Positions 48,774 to 55,157 of a DNA stretch of 60,332 nt are shown here, in pieces (within the stretch, counting starts at the first letter, position 1; every line of letters starts with the position of its first letter). Source of the stretch: a virus. The DNA lies in the IMG/VR virus record IMGVR_UViG_3300043772_002998, positions 1-60,332 of that record. The stretch is one strand, 5' to 3'. The notes under the pieces are model-generated. The model searched no databases, had not been told where the DNA came from, and worked only from the letters and a program-made list of their open reading frames with translations. The position numbers and the translations under genes were made by a program.

Positions 48774-48826
48774 GGTTCATAGGCTCTCTGAGCCCCCTGC
48801 CGACTGCAATCGGTGGGGGGCTTTTT
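48774..48826 (+). ncRNA. Candidate small RNA 1
   Basis: A transcript from the promoter at 48739-48767 to the strong terminator at 48790-48826 (AGCCCCC/GGGGGCT plus TTTT, inner stem CCGA/TCGG) would be about 50 bases without an open frame. Promoter and terminator are visible, but the RNA itself is inferred. Confidence 0.4.
48790..48826 (+). terminator. Second tandem terminator
   Basis: AGCCCCC ... GGGGGGCT followed by TTTTC. Confidence 0.75.
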
Positions 48827-48858
48827 CATGCCGCCCAATGCGCCCGTCCCCTGCGGGC

Positions 48859-48938
48859 ATGGTATGATTTGCAAGTACACCGAACCGGCAACCTCGGTTA
48901 CACCGAGAAGCCCCCCAGTCGTCAGGCCGGGGGGCTTC
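48859..48938 (+). ncRNA. Candidate small RNA 2 with its own promoter
   Basis: An extended -10 (TGGTATGAT, 48860-48868) with no clear -35 precedes a short stretch with the hairpin CTCGGT/ACCGAG (48891-48906) and the palindrome GAAGCCCCCC/GGGGGGCTTC (48907-48938). This could give an RNA of about 60 bases. No open frame is credible. Confidence 0.35.
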
Positions 48939-49354
48939 CTATTGGCTGGTGTCAACAGGCTGCTAGGCTGCATGGGCAATGGATGGTTCTGGGGTCCACC
49001 GTTGGGTGGGGTGCCCTTCCCGTCTCTTGTAAATCCTGCGCTTGCAGGTCGGGGATCTAATCACTCCCCGCTCGCCTGATCCACGATTGCGCCGGGGACC
49101 GATTCGGCAAGCGCGACGGATCCGTAGCCAACCACGGACGGTAGGGGTTGCGTTCAGTGGCCTCACTGCTGAGCCCGGCGGGGATGGGACCCGCACACAA
49201 GGCCCCTGGTACGCCGGGGGCTTTGTGCTGCATGCTGTGTGGTCAATGCCTACGACAAAGCCCCGGCGGGGCCAGGGCGAGGGCTTTGCGTGTCACTGCT
49301 AGCCGGTCTTCCGTCCCTAGGAACGGGGGGCATCGAACCCCAACAGCCGGGCCC
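48939..49354. other. Non-coding stretch with further hairpins
   Basis: No gene is supported here. Hairpins are at 49196-49226 (CACAAGGCCCC/GGGGGCTTTGTG) and 49256-49288 (CAAAGCCC/GGGCTTTG). They act as convergent terminators between plus-strand and minus-strand genes or as processed RNAs. A stretch around 49025-49080 has tRNA-like pieces (CTTGTAAATCC, a GGGGA/TCCCC arm) but no full cloverleaf. Confidence 0.5.
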
Positions 49355-49756
49355 TCACTGGACCCGCCGGGAATCCCACCCGGAACCATCGGATGGTAGC
49401 ACCGGCGCCACGGCTTCCAACCTGACTACTTCCGAGCTGTCTCCTTGGCTCTTCGGCCACGTTGCAAGGAAGGCAACCAGCTGCCCGGCATTGAGTTGAC
49501 TGAGCTGTTCAATGATCTCGGGTCTTTCCGCTTGGAGCCGAATAAACCTCGGTTCTTCTAGTTGGTTTCGAGTCAATACCGCAAAGTATTCTCCGCCTCC
49601 CTTGTAAAGGAATCCGGCACCAGACCAAAAAGAAGGAACCTCGGCGATTTCATTTAGCGGGATTGAGGCTCTACCGTTAATCAAGTCCGGTGATAGCAGC
49701 TTCATGGTCATAAGCTCTTTGTACGGGGGCAGTGATGCCGGCGGTGGGATTTGCAT
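49355..49756 (-). CDS. Hypothetical protein
   Basis: 133 residues. After a Pro-rich start, a compact alpha/beta part (LLSPDLINGRASIPLNEIAE, FLYKGGGEYFAVLTRNQLEE) and a helix (IIEQLSQLNAGQLVAFLATW). Function unknown. It may start at ATG 49705 (MKLLSPDL). Confidence 0.6.
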   Translation of the reverse strand: MQIPPPASLPPYKELMTMKLLSPDLINGRASIPLNEIAEVPSFWSGAGFLYKGGGEYFAVLTRNQLEEPRFIRLQAERPEIIEQLSQLNAGQLVAFLATWPKSQGDSSEVVRLEAVAPVLPSDGSGWDSRRVQ

Positions 49757-49786
49757 GGGAGAGGGTTGCAGTGGGGAATGGCAGGG

Positions 49787-49960
49787 TCAGTCGTCGGAAC
49801 TGATGCGCTGCGTATTTATCAAGAGAAGCCCAACGCCTGAAAGTGTAAGGTTTCTAACAAGTTTGTCGATTTCAGGGGAAGAATCAAAAGTTGCAAAGAC
49901 GGCGGTTGTGACAAGGAGACAGCCCATGGAATAAGTCAAGAAGCTGTTAAGGGTTTTCAT
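49787..49960 (-). CDS. Small membrane protein
   Basis: 57 residues (ATG 49960, TGA at 49787): MKTL then a hydrophobic stretch (TYSMGCLLVTTAVFATF) and a second one (LTLSGVGLLLIN). Possibly two short membrane segments. Its A/T content is higher than that of its neighbours. Function unknown. Confidence 0.6.
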   Translation of the reverse strand: MKTLNSFLTYSMGCLLVTTAVFATFDSSPEIDKLVRNLTLSGVGLLLINTQRISSDD

Positions 49961-50031
49961 TATGATCAGGGGATAGGGTGGATGCCGCCGGGATGCGCTC
50001 CCGGCTGGCGGGGGTCAGCTATTGTTTTTGG

Positions 50032-50385
50032 TTAGCCTCTCCATGTCAGGCGATCGTCAAAAATTGCTTCCCAGTCGGGATTGGCGGGATCGTAGACCTC
50101 TTCCAGCAGGGGGCGGATCTCTTCTGTGGTGAGATTGATGGAGCCGCCTTCAACGGCCCAACGATGGAAACCGCCGCCGATTGCAGTACGAGCCAGCACA
50201 TCGTCAACGGTCGGGACAGCATCAGGTTCCGGCCCCCACATCTCTACTAGCCACGCCACCCGAACGGCATGATCCATCGCGTTGAACGCATCTTGCAAGA
50301 CGCGTTCGGTGGTGGTGGCGTTGGGGTCGATGTACTCTTGCCAGAGATCAAAGGAGCTGGCGATCTCGGAGTAGGAGGGCTTCAT
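50032..50385 (-). CDS. Hypothetical acidic protein
   Basis: 117 residues (MKPSYSEIASSFDLWQEYID, VRVAWLVEMWGPEPDAVPTV, TTEEIRPLLEEVYDP), mostly helical. Overlaps the gene upstream by four bases. Function unknown. Confidence 0.65.
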   Translation of the reverse strand: MKPSYSEIASSFDLWQEYIDPNATTTERVLQDAFNAMDHAVRVAWLVEMWGPEPDAVPTVDDVLARTAIGGGFHRWAVEGGSINLTTEEIRPLLEEVYDPANPDWEAIFDDRLTWRG

Positions 50386-50648
50386 GGATTGTTCTCGGCG
50401 AGCCAGGAAAGGGCGTTGCGGGCGCGGGCATCTTCTTTGAGGGCGTCATGCGCGTCCACGTCAAAGAAGACTTCCACTACGTGATCTCGGCCTAAGGCGA
50501 CAGAGGCGTACAGGGAGCTGGATTGAGTTGCGGTGAATGCGGACGTGCGCAGCTCCACTGTGGACGGCCCTTCCCACTTTTGGGACAGCAGCCAGTCGCA
50601 GACCTCTGGGGGTGGTAGGTGTGGATCTCGTTTGTATTTGCGCGGCAT
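50382..50648 (-). CDS. Hypothetical protein
   Basis: 88 residues with a basic start (MPRKYKRDPHLPPPEVCDWL) and a beta-type middle (SLYASVALGRDHVVEVFFDV). Function unknown. A GGCCGGG/CCCGGCC hairpin lies upstream at about 50681-50700. Confidence 0.6.
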   Translation of the reverse strand: MPRKYKRDPHLPPPEVCDWLLSQKWEGPSTVELRTSAFTATQSSSLYASVALGRDHVVEVFFDVDAHDALKEDARARNALSWLAENNP

Positions 50649-50708
50649 GGTCGTGCTTGGGATTGGGGTGGGATGGGAGGCCGGGAGGGGACCCGGCCGG
50701 GGAGATGG

Positions 50709-50948
50709 TCAGTCTTCGTCGGCCGTGATGGACACGAGCAGAGGGTTGCACCAGATGCCGTGGTAGGGGCGGAAGTAGAACCCGGGCCATACTTCCAGCC
50801 CGTTTTCTGCGAGGTAGATGTGGAAATCAGCGGTATGGCCATCTGCGGTGGTGCCCGTAGCGAAGATTGCCGCATTGGGATCAGTGTCGGCGCCAGGGGT
50901 AAGGTCAAACTCCTTGGCGATGTCGGCGAGTTGGGAAAGAATAGACAT
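50709..50948 (-). CDS. Small acidic beta-rich protein
   Basis: 79 residues from ATG 50948 (MSILSQLADIAKEFDLTPGA). The second half (ADFHIYLAENGLEVWPGFYF) is beta-rich and aromatic. It follows element C and its GAGG-loop hairpin. Function unknown. Confidence 0.65.
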   Translation of the reverse strand: MSILSQLADIAKEFDLTPGADTDPNAAIFATGTTADGHTADFHIYLAENGLEVWPGFYFRPYHGIWCNPLLVSITADED

Positions 50949-50974
50949 TGCTGTGTCTGGGAATGGAGTGAGAA

Positions 50975-50990
50975 GCGAGGCCTCCCCCGC
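50975..50990 (-). promoter_or_regulatory. Leader hairpin with GAGG loop
   Basis: Minus strand GCGGGG-gagg-CCTCGC (one G-U pair), 27 bases before ATG 50948. Confidence 0.45.
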
Positions 50991-50999
50991 TGTCCTTTC

Positions 51000-51018
51000 A
51001 TCATAGGTCATTCGTCAC
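51000..51018 (-). promoter_or_regulatory. Accessory promoter-like element C
   Basis: Minus strand GTGACGAATGACCTATGAT, matching elements A and B at 16 of 19 bases, with a better -10 (TATGAT). It drives the 50948 gene. Confidence 0.5.
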
Positions 51019-51114
51019 ACCCCCGGAGGGGGTCGCGTAACACGCTGTCACAATCCCCCAGGGCGCCCCGGACTGCCGCTGCCCTAGCCTGTTCCCGTCG
51101 CCAACACTTCCCCA

Positions 51115-51321
51115 ATGCCCGAAAACATGAACATCGGTAACAGCATCAATGATACGAACGATGACGGTTTTCCTATGGTATGGTTCCCACCGCGTCCCGT
51201 CTTGGATGCCTTAGGAATCGCCGCTGAATACCAGCCGGCGTGTGGAACCGGCAGCTTACTCACCCATGCGGCTGGTTTCATCCTGTCCAACCCACCATTC
51301 GCCCCAGATCGTCGCCCATGA
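51115..51321 (+). CDS. Small protein upstream of the haloperoxidase
   Basis: 68 residues (MNIGNSINDTNDDGFPMVWF, HAAGFILSNPPFAPDRRP). Its stop overlaps the haloperoxidase start (ATGA), so the two are translated together. The end NPPF is reminiscent of a methyltransferase motif IV, but no AdoMet domain is present. Function unknown. Confidence 0.6.
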   Translation: MPENMNIGNSINDTNDDGFPMVWFPPRPVLDALGIAAEYQPACGTGSLLTHAAGFILSNPPFAPDRRP

Positions 51322-52589
51322 CCGCCACCCCAGCCCCGGAGGGCTTCAAGTTCAGTAAGGGGCATGACCCCACCAGTCTCAACGCCGCCTTGGCAATCAA
51401 GGATCGGAACCAGCGGCAAGCGGCCGTCAACAAGCTCACCCTAAAGGGTGGTCGCAAGCTGGTGTCGCCGCAGGCTGGCGTCATGGTAACCGGCGACTCG
51501 CCGGTGCCGGGCAGCCCGGAAAACATGAGCCCCCGGACGGCAGCTGAGCTTGCGGAGCTGGGCTTGCGGTTCCTGCTCGCCGACGTGCCCCTCTCTGAGC
51601 TGGCAAACCATCCAATCGCCATCCGTGGCGCCCAGATGCTCAAGGAGTTCGGCATCCCCCGGATGCTCTACGGCGAGGGCCCAGACGGCCTGTTCCGCAT
51701 GAATGCTGAGCGGGTGGGCGCCGATCGCGTGGGGCGCATCTCGGGGGCCTGGATCCCAACCGGATGGGGTGAACCGTTCTCGTTCCACGCCTACCGCCGA
51801 CTGGGGGCGTACGGGACCACGGAAGCCGAGTGGAAGGCCCTGCAGGACGGCAACATCCCGCGGCGGCAGGAAATGTCGCCCTGCACCATGCCGATTACTA
51901 CGGGCCGGGATATTGCCAGCCTCGCGCACCAAGACCCCCCGATCTCGATTGGGGATTGCGTCACGCGGATCCTGTTGGCGCACAATGCCAAGTTCTCCAC
52001 CCGTGCGCCGCTGACGCCAAACGAACAGGCGTTTGTGTCGCCCGGTGGGGTTTGGGAAATGCAATGCGCCAACGGCATTGCAGCGCTGCCCGCAGGCCAG
52101 ATCGGCTGGCGCCTCAAGGCTCGGGACTATCGCCGCGCCCGGCCGGAGGAACTGTGGCCGATGGCGGTCCGCGGCGAGCTGCACGAGTCATTCCTGCGGC
52201 TTGCCGGCTGGCTGGTGGACCTCGTGGGCCCCTACCTGCCCCTCGGCTATGCGGAGGGCTGCCCGCTCCATTCGGATGACCCCTCGGGCCATGCCATTTC
52301 CGCTGGCGTGTGGATCACCCTGTGCAAAGCCTGGTTCGCCGATGGTCCGGTGCCGTCGCTGAGCATCCAGAACCTGCACGCAGAAATTGATCTGATGGGC
52401 TGGCATCAGGCCGATGGTCGAGCATGGGCACGAATCCACACCCGCCGGAGCCTTACCGCTGGACTGCGGATCGGTGAGCAGCATGCCTTGGCATACCTGC
52501 GGCAGCAGAATGCCACGAGCCCGCAACCGCTGGGCGCGACCTCGTTTATCGGGGTGGATGGCAAGCTCATTGAACTGGAAGGAACCTGA
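51318..52589 (+). CDS. Vanadium-dependent haloperoxidase (bromoperoxidase type)
   Basis: 423 residues from ATG 51318. All vanadate-binding positions of the family can be placed: Lys267 and Arg275 (KARDYRRARPEE, the eight-residue step seen in bromoperoxidases), His318, Ser323-Gly324-His325 (HSDDPSGH), Arg368 and His374 (RAWARIH). His318 is the position that is Phe in fungal chloroperoxidase. Regions before (GGRKLVSPQAG, GRDIASLAHQD) and after (LRIGEQHALAYL, VDGKLIEL) also follow algal and cyanobacterial enzymes. The Asp four residues after the last His is Ser here. It would oxidise bromide or iodide with hydrogen peroxide to hypohalous acid. No signal peptide is visible. Confidence 0.88.
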   Translation: MTATPAPEGFKFSKGHDPTSLNAALAIKDRNQRQAAVNKLTLKGGRKLVSPQAGVMVTGDSPVPGSPENMSPRTAAELAELGLRFLLADVPLSELANHPIAIRGAQMLKEFGIPRMLYGEGPDGLFRMNAERVGADRVGRISGAWIPTGWGEPFSFHAYRRLGAYGTTEAEWKALQDGNIPRRQEMSPCTMPITTGRDIASLAHQDPPISIGDCVTRILLAHNAKFSTRAPLTPNEQAFVSPGGVWEMQCANGIAALPAGQIGWRLKARDYRRARPEELWPMAVRGELHESFLRLAGWLVDLVGPYLPLGYAEGCPLHSDDPSGHAISAGVWITLCKAWFADGPVPSLSIQNLHAEIDLMGWHQADGRAWARIHTRRSLTAGLRIGEQHALAYLRQQNATSPQPLGATSFIGVDGKLIELEGT

Positions 52590-52598
52590 ACCGGGACC

Positions 52599-52619
52599 GG
52601 GGGGCTGCGGCCCCCCTTT
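52599..52619 (+). terminator. Terminator after haloperoxidase
   Basis: GGGGGGC-tgcg-GCCCCCC followed by TTTC. Confidence 0.75.
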
Positions 52620-52626
52620 CCTGCGG

Positions 52627-52962
52627 TCAGTTGCTCATGCCGAGCTTCTGCATGACGCGTGCATTGAACGCCTCAAGGCTATTCAGCCGGGCATCCTGCT
52701 CCTTGTTGATCCTGTTGGTGTCTATGTGCTGCTGACACAGGACCTCAACTTTTTCGGTGAGCTTCGTGGTTTCCTTGGTGGATTCCGCGATCTTTTCCGC
52801 CAGCTTGGCGTTCTGATCCGCTAGCTTGCTGGATCCGGTCTGGTGGGTTTGCACCAGGATCGACAGCACGAGGCCAGCAAGGCCCACCACGGCCGGCGCC
52901 CACGTCTTCCAGGGGCTCTCCGGTGCGGCGTGAACGGTGGTGATGTTGCTGGTTTCGGGCAT
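52627..52962 (-). CDS. Membrane protein with long coiled coil
   Basis: 111 residues. One transmembrane helix (WAPAVVGLAGLVLSILVQT) is followed by a coiled coil (KLADQNAKLAEKIAESTKET, QDARLNSLEAFNARVMQ). It is convergent with the haloperoxidase gene and carries a late motif 51 bases upstream. Layout resembles small lysis accessories or tail-anchored proteins. Function unknown. Confidence 0.7.
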   Translation of the reverse strand: MPETSNITTVHAAPESPWKTWAPAVVGLAGLVLSILVQTHQTGSSKLADQNAKLAEKIAESTKETTKLTEKVEVLCQQHIDTNRINKEQDARLNSLEAFNARVMQKLGMSN

Positions 52963-53003
52963 TGGGGGTTACGGCCCCACCGCAGGGGCTACTTCACATG
53001 CCG

Positions 53004-53013
53004 TTAGGTTTCC
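53004..53013 (-). promoter_or_regulatory. GGAAACCTAA late motif before 52962 gene
   Basis: GGAAACCTAA on the minus strand, 51 bases before ATG 52962. Confidence 0.5.
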
Positions 53014-53040
53014 TGCGGCTGGCGGCTGAGGAAGATTTGA

Positions 53041-53050
53041 GGAAACCTCA
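53041..53050 (+). promoter_or_regulatory. GGAAACCTCA motif, plus strand
   Basis: GGAAACCTCA within the palindrome TGAGGAAACCTCA (53038-53050). It lies 30 bases before the CTG at 53071 that could start a small plus-strand gene, the normal spacing for this motif. Confidence 0.45.
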
Positions 53051-53070
53051 GCGGGAGCGGCCCGGGGACC

Positions 53071-53205
53071 CTGGAAATCGAGATTGACCTATGGGAGGAA
53101 GTGCGCCGGCTGCTGCCGTTGTTGGAAACCTGCGAGCAGATTGAGGGGACTACCCCGGGCCTGCCGGCGGATCAAAACGGCGACGGCTGCCCCAGCCCGG
53201 AGTAG
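53071..53205 (+). CDS. Possible small protein with CTG start
   Basis: A frame of 44 residues (LEIEIDLWEEVRRLLPLLE, then ETCEQIEGTTPGLPAD) that looks like a real amphipathic helix. The only in-frame starts are CTG 53071 or GTG 53101. The late motif 30 bases before CTG supports it. It overlaps the convergent 53172-53360 gene by 34 bases. Uncertain. Confidence 0.35.
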   Translation: MEIEIDLWEEVRRLLPLLETCEQIEGTTPGLPADQNGDGCPSPE

Positions 53206-53360
53206 AGCCCTCGCATGGTGTTATGCGGATCATCCCGCCTGGCGCCGTGATAAAGCAATTCAAGCCGCCGCACCCGGTTTTCCATCGCCTCAATATCCTC
53301 TGCCCCGGGTCGGTTTGCCGTAATCCGCAGCGCCGCGGCCCGCTGCTCCTTGGTGGCCAT
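53172..53360 (-). CDS. Small protein with RDDP-GLYTGL-type motif
   Basis: 62 residues (KEQRAAALRITANRPGAEDI, then ENRVRRLELLYHGARRDDPH, GLYSGL). The second half pairs with the frameshifted gene at 36602-36779. A short family of this kind seems cyanobacterial. Function unknown. A late motif lies 42 bases before the start. Confidence 0.65.
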   Translation of the reverse strand: MATKEQRAAALRITANRPGAEDIEAMENRVRRLELLYHGARRDDPHNTMRGLYSGLGQPSPF

Positions 53361-53392
53361 GGTTGACGCAACCTATCAACCCTTAGCTTTCC

Positions 53393-53402
53393 GGTTGCGG
53401 TT
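53393..53402 (-). promoter_or_regulatory. GGAAAGCTAA late motif before 53360 gene
   Basis: GGAAAGCTAAGGG on the minus strand, 42 bases before ATG 53360. Confidence 0.55.
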
Positions 53403-53447
53403 TACGGCTTGACGTGGAACAATGAGCGATGAACCATCCACGTTTCA

Positions 53448-53936
53448 ATGGAACGACTCACGGGAAAAGCCCTGCTGGCGCATTACAAGGCAGGGGTTGA
53501 AGCCTGCAAGCTGAAGGGCCACATCATTGCGGAAGCCGGGTACGTCAAGACCTTGCCGGACGGTAAGGAACGGATTGAGTATGCGAAGTTCAATGCCGCC
53601 CTGCTGGCCAGTAAGGGGCTGTCAATTGGCCGGAAGCCGGCAGGTCGCCGCGGCCGGGATCTGAGCTACCGGGCAACCGTGCTCAAGCCGGGCCATGCCG
53701 TGATCGGCCGCGGGTATCTGCGGCAGATCGGCGCTGAACCTGACAGCGTGTTGGCCATTGAGGTGCGCGGGCACAGGCTGATCATCCAGGTGGCTGACCC
53801 GGTGGACAACACGGCGCCCACGCCCTGCGAAACCGGTAACTGCCCGATGCCGGCCCCTGCCGCTGCCCCCGCGCCTGCGGTGGCTCCTGAAACCGCCGCC
53901 TGCGGTATCGCCGCGCCTGTCGCTACGGTCGCCTGA
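53448..53936 (+). CDS. Cyanobacterial AbrB-like transcription regulator (cyAbrB)
   Basis: 162 residues. Residues 1-115 follow cyAbrB proteins along their length: LTGKALLAHYKAG, then KLKGHIIAEAGYV, EYAKFNAALLASKGLSIG, and the C-terminal DNA-binding part RGRDLSYRATVLKPGHAVIG, GYLRQIGAEPDSVLAIEVRG. An Ala/Pro-rich tail is added after residue 120. cyAbrB regulates carbon and nitrogen genes and coats DNA in cyanobacteria. A phage copy could retune host transcription or bind phage DNA. A TTGACG lies at 53412 as possible -35. Confidence 0.88.
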   Translation: MERLTGKALLAHYKAGVEACKLKGHIIAEAGYVKTLPDGKERIEYAKFNAALLASKGLSIGRKPAGRRGRDLSYRATVLKPGHAVIGRGYLRQIGAEPDSVLAIEVRGHRLIIQVADPVDNTAPTPCETGNCPMPAPAAAPAPAVAPETAACGIAAPVATVA

Positions 53937-54952
53937 TGAGTAAGCTCCCTGCAATCCTTCAGGACAACCGCCGCGAGCCTGTTGAGGGCGAGACGTTCAG
54001 CTCTAACCCTGCCCACCCGTTCTGGCGGGTAAAGGTGCGGTTCACGACCGGCATACAGCCGTCGCTGGAGCGCATCAGGGCCGCGACCGCTGCGCAGGCC
54101 TTGGACTTCGTGTGCGCCCGTTACTCGTACGCCAGCCGATCGGGTAGCGAGGTGCTGGGCCGTTGGGATCCAGACACGGCGCCGATCGATCACAGCCACG
54201 CCAGCCGATCGGCAGCTGAGGATCAGCCGACAGCGGCCAAGCCCAAACCGGTCGCCTGCCATGCCCCTGCGCGCCATGCGCCGAAGGCAAAGGAGAAGCC
54301 ATCCCTGCCTAAGTTCGCTCGCCTGCCACGGGATTGCCAAGGCCGGGCCATCATGGACCTCACCTTGGTTCCCAGCATTGCGGCGGCACATGATGGCGGG
54401 ATGAGCTGGCCTGCCATCGCGAAAGCCCTCGGCTGCGGCGAATCGACGCTGCGGCACAAGGTGCTCGACTGGCGGCGGGCACAGGCTGGGGATCAGTCCC
54501 CGGGCGGTGAGGTGGCGAAGGCCGAGGCCCCGGCCACGGCGGCCCCTGCAGCCCCTGCCCCGGAGCCCCCTGCTCCCGCGGTTGAGGCTCCGGCCCCGGC
54601 CCCCGAGGTGGAAGCACCAGCCCCGTCGGTGGAGCCCCCTGCTACGGCCCCAACCGCCGCGCCAAAGACCACCGATGCCCCCGAGCCCCCCAGCCGGGAG
54701 GCAATCGAGCGCCTCCACTCCATCCGCGAATGGGATGTGCTCGCCGATGGCAAGGTCGTCGCCCAACGGCAGCCGACAGCGCTTGCCGATTCCCTCACCC
54801 GGCTACTTGAAGCCGCCGGCCATCGCGCTGTCGCATGGCCAAGCCCCACCCCACCAACCCCGGAGCCCACCCCAGCCCCACCCGCCACGGTGGTCACCAC
54901 CCCTGACGGTGGCTTCCTGGTTCAGGTGATCGTCAAGCCCATCCAAGCCTGA
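53936..54952 (+). CDS. Helix-turn-helix protein with Ala/Pro-rich linker
   Basis: 338 residues. An N-terminal domain (HPFWRVKVRFTTGIQPSLER, AAQALDFVCARYSYASRSGS) resembles a small phage domain. A helix-turn-helix (IAAAHDGGMSWPAIAKALGC then GESTLRHKVLDWRRA) lies around residues 140-185. A long Ala/Pro linker and a final beta part (VVTTPDGGFLVQVIVKP) follow. Overlaps the cyAbrB stop by one base, so the two regulators are co-expressed. Confidence 0.7.
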   Translation: MSKLPAILQDNRREPVEGETFSSNPAHPFWRVKVRFTTGIQPSLERIRAATAAQALDFVCARYSYASRSGSEVLGRWDPDTAPIDHSHASRSAAEDQPTAAKPKPVACHAPARHAPKAKEKPSLPKFARLPRDCQGRAIMDLTLVPSIAAAHDGGMSWPAIAKALGCGESTLRHKVLDWRRAQAGDQSPGGEVAKAEAPATAAPAAPAPEPPAPAVEAPAPAPEVEAPAPSVEPPATAPTAAPKTTDAPEPPSREAIERLHSIREWDVLADGKVVAQRQPTALADSLTRLLEAAGHRAVAWPSPTPPTPEPTPAPPATVVTTPDGGFLVQVIVKPIQA

Positions 54953-54966
54953 CCATCACCCGAAAG

Positions 54967-55006
54967 GCCCTCCACCGCTGCCATCCGGCCAGCAGGAGGG
55001 CTTTTT
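54967..55006 (+). terminator. Terminator before recT
   Basis: GCCCTCC/GGAGGGC followed by TTTTTG. The stretch 55007-55157 holds a TTGACA (55108-55113) that could be the -35 of the recT promoter. No gene lies there. Confidence 0.75.
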
Positions 55007-55157
55007 GCTGCCCGCCGCCCAGCCAGTAGCCAGGTTGCAAACCGTTACGGGATCCCCCTCGCCAACCCCCGCCCGCTGGCAGCCCGGCAGGCTTTGAGCT
55101 AATGTATTGACAAGCGCATCTGACGCGCCATCTTTTGTCCCCAATCGCAAAACACCT

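Noticed and set aside
49025-49080. tRNA-like pieces (CTTGTAAATCC loop and a GGGGA/TCCCC arm)
   Set aside because: No acceptor stem or D arm pairs and the T loop is wrong, so a tRNA or an att site in a tRNA fragment cannot be supported.
48963-49196. 77-residue Arg-rich minus-strand frame
   Set aside because: It runs through the hairpin cassette and has the Arg-rich look of an antisense artefact.
53084-53323. 79-residue plus-strand frame
   Set aside because: It is Arg/Cys-rich and opposite the 53172-53360 gene. The neighbouring frame starting at 53071 is more protein-like.
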